Under the pieces are notes generated by a model. It was given only the letters and a program-made list of their open reading frames with translations, did not search any database and was not told the DNA's origin. A stretch of DNA of 64,000 nucleotides, taken from positions 148,298 through 212,297 of the forward strand of contig CAMTWK010000004.1 in NCBI GenBank assembly GCA_947085425.1. The letters run 5' to 3'. The DNA is from UKL13-2 sp947085425 (GTDB taxonomy: Bacteria; Pseudomonadota; Gammaproteobacteria; Burkholderiales; Usitatibacteraceae). Made by a program: the position numbers and the translations under genes. Below, piece after piece: positions 27,685 through 34,645 of the stretch (its first letter is position 1; the number at the start of each line of letters is the position of its first letter).

Positions 27685-28104
27685 ATGAGTCTCAAAGGAA
27701 CCAAAACACATCAAAATTTAAAAGACGCATTTGCCGGCGAGTCTCAGGCAAACCGCCGTTATCTCTATTTTGCGAACAAAGCGGATGTTGAAGGACAAAC
27801 TGAAGTGGCCACTCTTTTTAGAGCGACTGCTGAAGGTGAAACCGGACATGCCCACGGTCATTTGGATTATTTGGCAGAGGTCGGTGACCCGGCCACAGAT
27901 TTGCCAATCGGATCAAGTCAGCTAAACCTGAAGGCCGCGGTACACGGCGAGACCCACGAATATACTGATATGTATCCTGGCATGGCGAAAACCGCACGTG
28001 ACGAAGGCTTTGAAGAAATTGCTGATTGGTTTGAAACCTTGGCCAAAGCGGAGCGTTCCCATGCCAACAAATTTCAAAAAGCGTTGGACAACATCGTAGC
28101 TTAG
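27685..28104 (+). CDS. Rubrerythrin-family diiron protein
   Basis: This is a 139-residue four-helix ferritin-like protein without a C-terminal rubredoxin domain. Diiron ligands appear as FAGESQANRRY, GETGHAHGH, HGETHEY and AERSHANKF. Such proteins reduce hydrogen peroxide in the cytoplasm. GGAG is present upstream of the ATG (the gaggagtgagtc stretch). It heads a same-strand set with an Fe-S oxidoreductase and a DUF3501 gene. Lack of rubredoxin means another electron donor is needed. Confidence 0.93.
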   Translation: MSLKGTKTHQNLKDAFAGESQANRRYLYFANKADVEGQTEVATLFRATAEGETGHAHGHLDYLAEVGDPATDLPIGSSQLNLKAAVHGETHEYTDMYPGMAKTARDEGFEEIADWFETLAKAERSHANKFQKALDNIVA

Positions 28105-28196
28105 TCGTTGGATATGAAACGCGCTCGGGGGGGCAGCATTTCCCCCGGAGTGTGTTTGCGAGATTCGATGTTTTATTAATTAGAAACCGACGATAA

Positions 28197-29555
28197 ATGA
28201 ATCCCAAAGAAGGCAGTCTCGAAGCCCCGACCAGACATCCAATCGATTGGCAAAATCCAGACTATTACTCTGTTGAGTCTGTTGTGAAAGAAATGGAACG
28301 GGTGTTCGATATTTGTCATGGATGTCGCCGCTGCGTTTCATTGTGTAACTCCTTCCCAACCCTGTTCGATTTAATTGACGAGGGGGAAACATTTGAAGTC
28401 GACGGTGTGCCGAAAGAAAAATATTGGCAGGTGGTTGATCAGTGCTACCTTTGTGATGTTTGTTACATGACCAAGTGCCCGTATGTGCCGCCGCACGAAT
28501 GGAATGTGGATTTTCCGCACCTGATGTTGCGTGCCAAGGCCATTCAATTTAAACAGGGTACGACGACGCGGTTTCGTGATGTCACGTTGTCATCGACCGA
28601 CCGCAATGGAAAGCTGGCGACCATCCCTGTCGTGGTGCAATTTGTGAATGGGGCATCAAAAATTTCCGGACTGCGAGTGCTCGGTGAAAAAGTCATGGGT
28701 GTCCATCGCAACGCCTGGTTGCCAGACTTTACCACCAAGAAATTTCGCTTCAGCTACGAGCCGAGTAAAGGGTTCCTGCCAAAGGACGGCAGCAAGAGCA
28801 AGGGTAAGGTGGCGATTTTCTCGACTTGTTATGTTAACTATAACGAGCCCGGCATTGGCCATGACCTGATAAAAATTCTCGATCACAACGAGGTGCCGTT
28901 TGTGGTCGTGGAAAGAGAGGCCTGCTGTGGCATGCCGAAATTAGAGCTTGGCGACATCGACTCAGTGATTGCTTTGGCCAGAAAAAATTTACCAGTGCTG
29001 GCGAAACTCGCGCGCGAGGGTTACATCATCGTCACGCCGATTCCATCTTGCACATTGATGTTCAAACAAGAGATTCCGTTGTTATTGCCGAACGATGCGG
29101 ACGCACAGATTGTGAAAAACGCGATGATGGATCCATTCGAATACTTGATTGCACGCAATAAGGATGGGCTGCTTAAAACAACGTTTTCGCAGCCGTTGGG
29201 GCGTGTTTCCTATCACATCCCTTGTCATTCACGGGTGCAAAACGTCGGCCAAAAAACGCGCGAAATGCTGGAGCTGATTCCAAATACCAAAGTGACAACC
29301 GTAGAGCGTTGTTCTGGACACGCCGGCACGTGGGGCGTAAAAAAAGAGTTTCATGAAATGGCATTAAAAATAGGTAAGCCGGTATTCAAACAAATGGCGA
29401 CTGCCGAGCCGGATTTTGTCGCCAGTGATTGTCAATTGGCCGGCCATCACATCCAGCAGGGAATCGCACAGTTGAATACGGGCAAGATAAAGAACGGCGG
29501 CGAACTTGCGCACCCACTTACGCTGGTGCGCAAGGCTTATGGTTTGCCGGATTGA
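28197..29555 (+). CDS. Fe-S oxidoreductase with CCG domains (GlpC/HdrD-like)
   Basis: This is a 452-residue soluble protein. The N-terminal ferredoxin-type motifs CHGCRRCVSLC and CYLCDVCYMTKCP bind two 4Fe-4S clusters. The C-terminal half has cysteine-rich motifs ACCGMP, HIPCHSRVQ and RCSGHAG of the CCG family found in heterodisulfide reductase subunits and glycerol-3-phosphate dehydrogenase GlpC. The redox partner is unknown. Placement between a rubrerythrin and DUF3501 suggests it supplies electrons for peroxide reduction, which is an inference. Confidence 0.88.
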   Translation: MNPKEGSLEAPTRHPIDWQNPDYYSVESVVKEMERVFDICHGCRRCVSLCNSFPTLFDLIDEGETFEVDGVPKEKYWQVVDQCYLCDVCYMTKCPYVPPHEWNVDFPHLMLRAKAIQFKQGTTTRFRDVTLSSTDRNGKLATIPVVVQFVNGASKISGLRVLGEKVMGVHRNAWLPDFTTKKFRFSYEPSKGFLPKDGSKSKGKVAIFSTCYVNYNEPGIGHDLIKILDHNEVPFVVVEREACCGMPKLELGDIDSVIALARKNLPVLAKLAREGYIIVTPIPSCTLMFKQEIPLLLPNDADAQIVKNAMMDPFEYLIARNKDGLLKTTFSQPLGRVSYHIPCHSRVQNVGQKTREMLELIPNTKVTTVERCSGHAGTWGVKKEFHEMALKIGKPVFKQMATAEPDFVASDCQLAGHHIQQGIAQLNTGKIKNGGELAHPLTLVRKAYGLPD

Positions 29556-29581
29556 GGACTAAAGATAGGAAGGTTTTGAAC

Positions 29582-30163
29582 ATGAAAAAAATCACCCCCG
29601 AGTCGTTAATGACATTGGAGGCCTATGCCAGGCAACGGACGCTTTTTCGCGCCAAAGCAATTGCGCACAAAAAATTGCGAACGGTCCATTTGGGTCAGCA
29701 TATGTCGATTTTGTTTGAAGACGAGCTGACTATTCGGTACCAAGTACAAGAAATTTTACGAATCGAAAAAACCTTTGAAGAGCAGGGTATCTGGGATGAG
29801 CTCGATGCTTACAACCCGCTGATTCCCGGTGGTCGTGATTTTCGGGCAACGATGCTTATTGAATATGCGGACGAACAAGAGCGGCGCGTGGCGCTGTCCA
29901 AACTCATCGGTGTTGAGAGAAAGGTCTGGGTGCAGGTTGAGGGGTTGGATAAGGTATTTGCCATCGCAGACGAAGATCTTGTGCGGGATGATGGCAACAA
30001 AACATCTGCGGTACATTTTTTGCGATTCCCGCTTAGCGAGGAAATGACGGCAGCGCTGAAATATGGTGTGGCGATGTCGGTGGGATGTGATCATCCGCAA
30101 TATTGCAATTCCACAGAGTTGGCCAGTGAATCGCGCTTGGCGTTGGTAAACGATTTGGGTTGA
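29582..30163 (+). CDS. DUF3501 family protein
   Basis: This is a 193-residue protein that I recognise as the DUF3501 family, of unknown function. Family members follow rubrerythrin and Fe-S oxidoreductase genes. Visible features are HLGQHMSILFEDELTIRYQV, the helix IRYQVQEILRIEKTFE and a C-terminal GCDHPQYCNST with two cysteines. There is no signal peptide. The frame is open from 29429, but AGGAAGG before 29582 and overlap with the previous gene favour the later ATG. A strong terminator follows. Confidence 0.85.
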   Translation: MKKITPESLMTLEAYARQRTLFRAKAIAHKKLRTVHLGQHMSILFEDELTIRYQVQEILRIEKTFEEQGIWDELDAYNPLIPGGRDFRATMLIEYADEQERRVALSKLIGVERKVWVQVEGLDKVFAIADEDLVRDDGNKTSAVHFLRFPLSEEMTAALKYGVAMSVGCDHPQYCNSTELASESRLALVNDLG

Positions 30164-30190
30164 ATCCTGATTGATTAGGCGTGCAGAAAA

Positions 30191-30220
30191 ATGCCCCGTT
30201 TCCGGGGCATTTGCATTTTT
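30191..30220 (+). terminator. Rho-independent terminator after the DUF3501 gene
   Basis: ATGCCCCG (30191-30198) pairs with CGGGGCAT (30203-30210) across a four-base loop, followed by a T-rich tract to 30220. It closes the rubrerythrin set and isolates the downstream small peptide gene. Confidence 0.85.
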
Positions 30221-30374
30221 GCGGGGCCTTAAAGGCGATTGAACAAATGTATGACTTGGCGATCTTAGGATGACTTGGAACGACGCGTCAGGCCCAATTA
30301 ATTCCGCCCGTATACATCCTGTCACCGGCAAGGTAACGGCTATCTTTTGGCCCGGTAACCGCGTGCAAATCGAC

Positions 30375-30404
30375 TTAAGTCTATCTTCACGCGGATAGAC
30401 TTAA
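30375..30404. promoter_or_regulatory. Perfect 11-bp inverted repeat upstream of the small peptide gene
   Basis: TTAAGTCTATC (30375-30385) and GATAGACTTAA (30394-30404) are exact reverse complements separated by eight bases. The left arm is also part of the palindrome ACTTAAGT (30373-30380). It ends 55 bases before the peptide start. Size and symmetry suit a dimeric regulator site. No regulator is proven. Confidence 0.5.
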
Positions 30405-30417
30405 CGTGTGACACAAT

Positions 30418-30433
30418 GGGATTGCCCAATCCC
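30418..30433. promoter_or_regulatory. Perfect 7-bp inverted repeat just upstream of the peptide ribosome site
   Basis: GGGATTG (30418-30424) and CAATCCC (30427-30433) are exact reverse complements with a CC spacer. It lies 26 bases before the ATG and 15 before the Shine-Dalgarno. It could be an operator or a leader hairpin. Confidence 0.4.
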
Positions 30434-30459
30434 GGGCGACTTATACCTAAAGGACCAAC

Positions 30460-30606
30460 ATGAAAACGATATCTGATATTGGCTCAACAGCCGTCAATAC
30501 CTCTTCCTTGCCTGCTGGAATGATAAAGGATGAATTAGACCTGCAAGGCCTTGAGGCTGATCAACTTTTATGGATTGCCGGTGGAGAAAACGCGGTCGTT
30601 TGGTAA
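30460..30606 (+). CDS. 48-residue peptide with double-glycine leader; candidate signal peptide precursor
   Basis: This small ORF is below usual size cut-offs. AAAGGA lies five bases before the ATG, a strong ribosome site. The translation begins MKTISDIGSTAVNTS and carries LEADQLLWIAGG, followed by only ENAVVW before the stop. The leader matches the double-glycine consensus of bacteriocin and pheromone precursors: Leu at -12, Leu at -7, Ile at -4, Gly-Gly at -2/-1, with Gln where Glu is usual at -8. Cleavage would release a hydrophobic hexapeptide ending in Trp. No C39 peptidase or peptide exporter is seen in the window. It converges on a LuxR-type/HD-GYP gene pair 57 bases away. Function is inferred; it could also be a leader without export. 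Confidence 0.6.
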   Translation: MKTISDIGSTAVNTSSLPAGMIKDELDLQGLEADQLLWIAGGENAVVW

Positions 30607-30662
30607 ATTAAATCCAATCGCCGAACGCGCCAGTGGGTCGGTGATGGCACCAACCCACCGGG

Positions 30663-31634
30663 TCAGGATTGAAGTTTCTCAAGGTAGGCGTTGAGCGTTG
30701 CCTTTGGAAATTCAGGTGGCTCCGGTAAGCGCGATTCAACCGGCAGTGGGTGATTTCCAAGTGCAGTTAATTGTTGGCGAATACTTTCTGCCTCCGCCCA
30801 AATCGCGTCTGCGATTGCATATGCGCGATCAACATCGCCGCGCATTTTATAAATGTGGAATAGGGCGACCATTACCAGATGACGGAAGGTCGGTCGTGTT
30901 TTTGCATTGGCAGTCAGATGATGTAATGCCCCGAGGGCGTGTTCATTTTGTCCCTCGGTGGCATCGGCCATGGCCAGCAATGCGCGTCGTTCGTCATGGG
31001 TCAGGCCAATTGTTGCCGATTTTTTTTGTGGCATCGCCGTTAAAGCGCGTTTTCCGCTAGAGGTATAGCCACCAAGAATGACCAAGCTGGCCAATACAAC
31101 CGCGTCACTTGGTGATTCCACAAACAGGTCCGAGAGCCGACCCTGATCAAATTCCATCTTGCCTTTGGCAAAATCGCCTGCTAACAATGCGCACCAAAGC
31201 TTGCGTGATTGGCCGCGAATCCGATTATTGCTGCCTGCGTCCGTGTCGCCTGTTGTCGCGTTGAGACGGTTAGCGACCTCCCACATTTTGTTATGCGGTC
31301 CTAAAAATATTTCCATAATACCTAGACTCGACAATAAATTGGTCCGTATCGCACGCTCGCCAAACGAATCGGCGGGAAGTTCGGGAAGACTCTGTGTCCA
31401 ATTTGGGCTGACATTTTCGTTCGATTGGCGTGCGATATACCAAGTTACGGCACTGGTCTTGTTCGCAACACCAATATGTTTATAAAGCGCAGAAAGGTAA
31501 ACGCGTGCCGTACCATCTTTGTAACCAAGGCTCTGCGCAATTTTTTTACTGGACGCTCCCTTCACCAGCAGCGCCAACATTTTCTTTTCGGTTTCGGAGA
31601 GGGTGTAAGAGTCGTCTTTGTGTGTGTTTTTCAT
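30663..31634 (-). CDS. Regulator with N-terminal LuxR-type helix-turn-helix and unknown helical domain
   Basis: This is a 323-residue protein. Residues 11-68 form a LuxR/GerE-type DNA-binding domain (YTLSETEKKMLALLVKGA through LYKHIGVANKTSAV). Most LuxR-family proteins have this domain at the C-terminus, but here it is N-terminal. The remaining 250 residues are predicted by eye to be helical, with a tail of Pro/Glu. I recognise no sensor family, although the helices could be degenerate TPRs. The start overlaps the HD-GYP gene stop by four bases (ATGA), so the two are translated together. It ends 57 bases from the convergent small peptide gene. Confidence 0.8.
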   Translation of the reverse strand: MKNTHKDDSYTLSETEKKMLALLVKGASSKKIAQSLGYKDGTARVYLSALYKHIGVANKTSAVTWYIARQSNENVSPNWTQSLPELPADSFGERAIRTNLLSSLGIMEIFLGPHNKMWEVANRLNATTGDTDAGSNNRIRGQSRKLWCALLAGDFAKGKMEFDQGRLSDLFVESPSDAVVLASLVILGGYTSSGKRALTAMPQKKSATIGLTHDERRALLAMADATEGQNEHALGALHHLTANAKTRPTFRHLVMVALFHIYKMRGDVDRAYAIADAIWAEAESIRQQLTALGNHPLPVESRLPEPPEFPKATLNAYLEKLQS

Positions 31635-33376
31635 ACTAGGCTTCGTCCCTTTGAAATGGCCTCAATAAGTTGATAAAAGCATGCCAGTCCGGTGTCTGTT
31701 TCAATGCCAACACCTTCATTGTATGCCTCACTGCGAATTGCAATTGTAAAAACTTGTACAAGCTCCGGATCAAGCTGTGTTCCCGCTATGTGGTGAAGAT
31801 GGGCTAGGGCGTTCTGCAGCGAGTATCTATTTGTCGCCGGACTCTCCGTTAACAAGGAATCATATACATCAGCAACCGCACACATTCTGGCGTGAATTGG
31901 AATGGCTTTGCCGGCCACGCCCGCAGGATACCCGGCACCATTCCACCAGCTGTGATGATAGAGCGTAATATCCCGCGCTATGGCAATCCGCCGGTGTGAG
32001 TCGTCCGACAAGATTTCCGAACCGGCGCGACAGTGGTGAGCGTCCAGATGGGAGGGTTCTCTGGTCGCTTCGGAATGTGGTCGAATTAAATTGTCGTGGC
32101 CCGCAGATAAACCAATGTCATGCAATTGCGCGGCTAGGCCAATTTCTAATGCTTCAAGCGGGGCACACCCATGGGCCAGGGCAAGTAACCGCGTTAGTGC
32201 ACCAACCCGTAGACCATGACTGCCGGAGATATCCGCCTGCAATGAATTGCCGGCGGCGAGACGACTTAAGGTTGACCAATTTGCCGGCATGCTCGGTTCG
32301 GAAAATTGGGCTCGCAACCTGGCCTCGATTTGCTGCGGCTGAATGGATGGTGCGTAGGCGTTGATCGACAGTCCGGGCATTGATAAGTGCATTAAGGCGT
32401 TACGCACATTGTGCTCATGAATCAGCGCCGACAATTCGTTGAGCCGTATAAGTGCTTTCTCCGGCTGTCCGGCAAGTTCTTGTGCACGCACGACAAACGA
32501 TAATGTTTCCTGCAGTGCCGAGCGTGTTGAACGCGAATCCACCAATGCTTGCTCCAATCGTGTCATGGCGATGTCAGCGCGTCCAAGTGCCAGATCAAGC
32601 GCAGACTGGGTGGTTAACGCGGCAATGGCACAGCGTTTGCCGCCGTCAACTTTTGCTAAATCGACGGCAATGCCAGCGTGTTTTTCGGCATCTTTGCGGC
32701 GGTCGGCCAATATGTATAAACGAACAAAATTTTGATGCAGGCAAATTTTATTGATTATTGTTACTGCTGGATTTCCCTTATTCAGTTCGGCTAATGCCAA
32801 GTCAGCGTATTTGAGGCCATCGTCAATATTTCGTTGATTTAACGAGCACTTTGCCAAATTTGTCAGTGCACTACATCGGCCAACCACCGGCTCTTCCGCA
32901 TCGGCAATGATATTCAAGGCGTGCAGGAAACAATCAGCCGCCGCGCTAAAGTGCCCCGCCCCTGAAAGTAATGTTGAACCAATATTGTTCCAAATTCCAC
33001 TCGCCAACTTCACATCGCCAGCCTGTCGGGCATAGGTTAACGCGCGACCATGAAATTCAATTGCGCCGGCAAAATCCGCTGTGTCGGCAGAGAGTAATCC
33101 ATTCGCTGTCGCGGCGCGCTGGGTCAGTATCGGCAAATCTGTCTCTGCGGAACGATCATAAATTGCGCGGGCAAGTGGGAGCGCATCTATCGATCGTCCT
33201 TGTGCGTGTAATTTTTGACATAAGCGAAGGCCGATCTCTGCGGTGACGGGCAACTCATCAACATTGTGCAATTCAGAAAATTGCGTACAAATCGCGCCGA
33301 AGGGTGCCGGTTGCAGCATCTCCGAGCCGGTCTCGATTTGTTTTTCAGCCAGAAGAATCTCGTCGCAAAGTGGCAT
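31631..33376 (-). CDS. TPR-repeat protein with C-terminal HD-GYP domain
   Basis: This is a 581-residue soluble protein with no membrane segments. Residues from about 50 to 350 are helical repeats of TPR type (for example FAGAIEFHGRALTYARQAGD, FSAAADCFLHALNIIADAEE, GLKYADLALAELNKGN). The C-terminal 180 residues are an HD-GYP phosphohydrolase with LHDIGLSAGHDN, AHHCRAGSEIL, YHHSWWNGAGYPAG and ADVYDSLL. HD-GYP enzymes usually hydrolyse cyclic di-GMP. TPRs in Rgg/PlcR-type regulators bind peptides, so a peptide-sensing input is conceivable. It is coupled to the downstream LuxR-type gene. No ribosome site is clear at this ATG. Confidence 0.85.
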   Translation of the reverse strand: MPLCDEILLAEKQIETGSEMLQPAPFGAICTQFSELHNVDELPVTAEIGLRLCQKLHAQGRSIDALPLARAIYDRSAETDLPILTQRAATANGLLSADTADFAGAIEFHGRALTYARQAGDVKLASGIWNNIGSTLLSGAGHFSAAADCFLHALNIIADAEEPVVGRCSALTNLAKCSLNQRNIDDGLKYADLALAELNKGNPAVTIINKICLHQNFVRLYILADRRKDAEKHAGIAVDLAKVDGGKRCAIAALTTQSALDLALGRADIAMTRLEQALVDSRSTRSALQETLSFVVRAQELAGQPEKALIRLNELSALIHEHNVRNALMHLSMPGLSINAYAPSIQPQQIEARLRAQFSEPSMPANWSTLSRLAAGNSLQADISGSHGLRVGALTRLLALAHGCAPLEALEIGLAAQLHDIGLSAGHDNLIRPHSEATREPSHLDAHHCRAGSEILSDDSHRRIAIARDITLYHHSWWNGAGYPAGVAGKAIPIHARMCAVADVYDSLLTESPATNRYSLQNALAHLHHIAGTQLDPELVQVFTIAIRSEAYNEGVGIETDTGLACFYQLIEAISKGRSLV

Positions 33377-33389
33377 GTTTAGGAAGTGA

Positions 33390-33650
33390 ATGAACCGCTA
33401 TGGAAAAAACTCATTGGCCATGGCCCAGACAAAATCCCAGACCAATCAGCCGATAGAATTGCAGATGTATATTTTAAGTGTACACCAACTTGCGACTTTG
33501 AGTTTTGAAATCAAATGGTCGCGAAATTTTGCCGAAATACTGGGAAAATCTCAATTAAACCGCGTGAAAAGGGAGGCGGTTCGAAGTGTTTGCCATGAGG
33601 GGGTTATTCCGGTCGAAGATTCTGCAGGGGCGGTGCCCATACCCAAATGA
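33390..33650 (+). CDS. Possible small hypothetical protein
   Basis: This is an 86-residue frame I do not recognise. AGGA lies five bases before the ATG, but the start is only 13 bases from the divergent HD-GYP start, leaving little room for promoters. Codon use is not strongly biased. The stretch FEIKWSRNFAEILGKSQLN is mixed and no signal, membrane segment or motif is seen. It may be spurious. The rest of the gap up to 33728 is AT-rich with nothing recognisable. Confidence 0.25.
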   Translation: MNRYGKNSLAMAQTKSQTNQPIELQMYILSVHQLATLSFEIKWSRNFAEILGKSQLNRVKREAVRSVCHEGVIPVEDSAGAVPIPK

Positions 33651-33727
33651 AATTCCGATTTGGAACCATAAAAAGTACGTGAATTCAATTAATTATTAAC
33701 GTCTCTGCCAGCTTGCAAACACCAGCG

Positions 33728-33769
33728 TGGAAGCATAACAAGTAACCCTCACACAATTTGGAAGCATAA
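33728..33769. repeat. 11-bp direct repeat pair
   Basis: TGGAAGCATAA occurs at 33728-33738 and again at 33759-33769, 31 bases apart (start to start). The pair lies just left of a longer direct repeat that flanks the neighbouring insert. Multiple short end repeats are known for IS21-type elements, but this is suggestive only. Confidence 0.4.
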
Positions 33770-33787
33770 ACGGTGTTTGTGTACATT
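33765..33787. repeat. Left copy of 23-bp imperfect direct repeat
   Basis: This copy matches 34269-34291 at 20 of 23 positions, including the shared CATAAA at its start and TTTGTGTACATT at its end. The two copies are 504 bases apart and bracket the frame at 33819-34226. Confidence 0.5.
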
Positions 33788-33818
33788 ATGGCGACCTGAA
33801 TGCTGGAACTCATAATAA

Positions 33819-34226
33819 GTGTCCGGCATGCGCGGCATCAGGCCGCGCATGCCGGACGACGCGGTGGTGCGCTTTGAGACCCCGTCTGGCGGACAAATGC
33901 AGCTTGACTGCCGACGAGTAATACATGCGGCACGCGATGCCAACCGGCGCGCGCTGATCTTGCAGTATGTTGGTGAGCTGTCAATGCTCGGCGTCGCTCC
34001 TTCGAAAAACCGCGTTGAAGAAAAGCTGAAAATTGACAACTTGACCTTGCGCGGCCGTGAGATGTCGGCGTATTTTAATCGGGTTCAAATCGAGCCGTTT
34101 GAGCCGCAAATAATAATGTACACACGACCGAATTCGTATGTACACGAAATCGTGATTTCGACGCCGAGAAATAGCGCCACCGCGGCAAAATCTCGCGAAG
34201 CTGCACCGCCTGCTGGGAAGAAGTAA
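33819..34226 (+). pseudogene. Unrecognised ORF, perhaps a remnant of an IS21-type transposase
   Basis: This is a 135-residue frame with GC-rich third positions, so it was probably coding. The start is GTG (33819) or a later ATG at 33828 or 33849. The segment VVRFETPSGGQMQLDC resembles the region before the first catalytic Asp of IstA transposases, where RFETPPG..QxQxDW is usual. After that point I see no transposase similarity and the frame is far too short. Flanking 23-bp repeats and the adjacent tRNA-Gly fit a decayed mobile piece. It could instead be a small unknown gene. Confidence 0.35.
33821..33857. repeat. 16-bp perfect inverted repeat
   Basis: GTCCGGCATGCGCGGC (33821-33836) and its exact reverse complement (33842-33857) flank five bases (ATCAG). 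It covers the start region of the neighbouring ORF. There is no T-run, so it is not a normal terminator. Confidence 0.7.
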
Positions 34227-34268
34227 CGACCAATCAATAGGTTACGTTTTGTCGTGCTGAAGTGCACC

Positions 34269-34291
34269 CATAAATGGGATTTGTGTACATT
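34269..34291. repeat. Right copy of 23-bp imperfect direct repeat
   Basis: This is the partner of 33765-33787 (20 of 23 identical). It ends 72 bases before the tRNA-Gly gene. Confidence 0.5.
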
Positions 34292-34363
34292 GCTGGCATA
34301 AGCAGTGTTTTAGGCACTAATTATGGTTCCCAGTACAAAAGGGTATGCGCCCGGCGGAATTTC

Positions 34364-34437
34364 TGGAGCGGGTGAAGGGAATCGAACCCTCGTATGCAGC
34401 TTGGGAAGCTGCCGTTCTACCATTGAACTACACCCGC
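34364..34437 (-). tRNA. tRNA-Gly (anticodon CCC)
   Basis: Read on the minus strand, the acceptor GCGGGTG pairs with CACCCGC. The anticodon stem GCAGC/GCTGC encloses TTCCCAA with anticodon CCC. The T loop is GGTTCGATTCC. The discriminator is T and CCA is encoded (34364-34366). It closely resembles E. coli glyU and reads GGG. Confidence 0.95.
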
Positions 34438-34645
34438 GGTGATGAACCATTCCCTGCACTCGTCATGCGCCGATCCGTACAGCAGAATCCACACGAACCC
34501 ACGCGAATTGTAGCGACTTTGGATCGGCGCAGCCAAGTCGTATTGAATTGGAAGCGGGCTGCGGGATTTTTTGCAAAAACAAAACGCCAGCATTCGTGCG
34601 GCCTGGCAACGACTAATAGCTGAAAAACGCTGCCAATGCTAGGTT

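Noticed and set aside
34345..34623. A 92-residue frame with RVKGIEPSYAAWEAAVLPLN
   Set aside because: It is the translation across the tRNA-Gly gene on the other strand, a well-known false protein.
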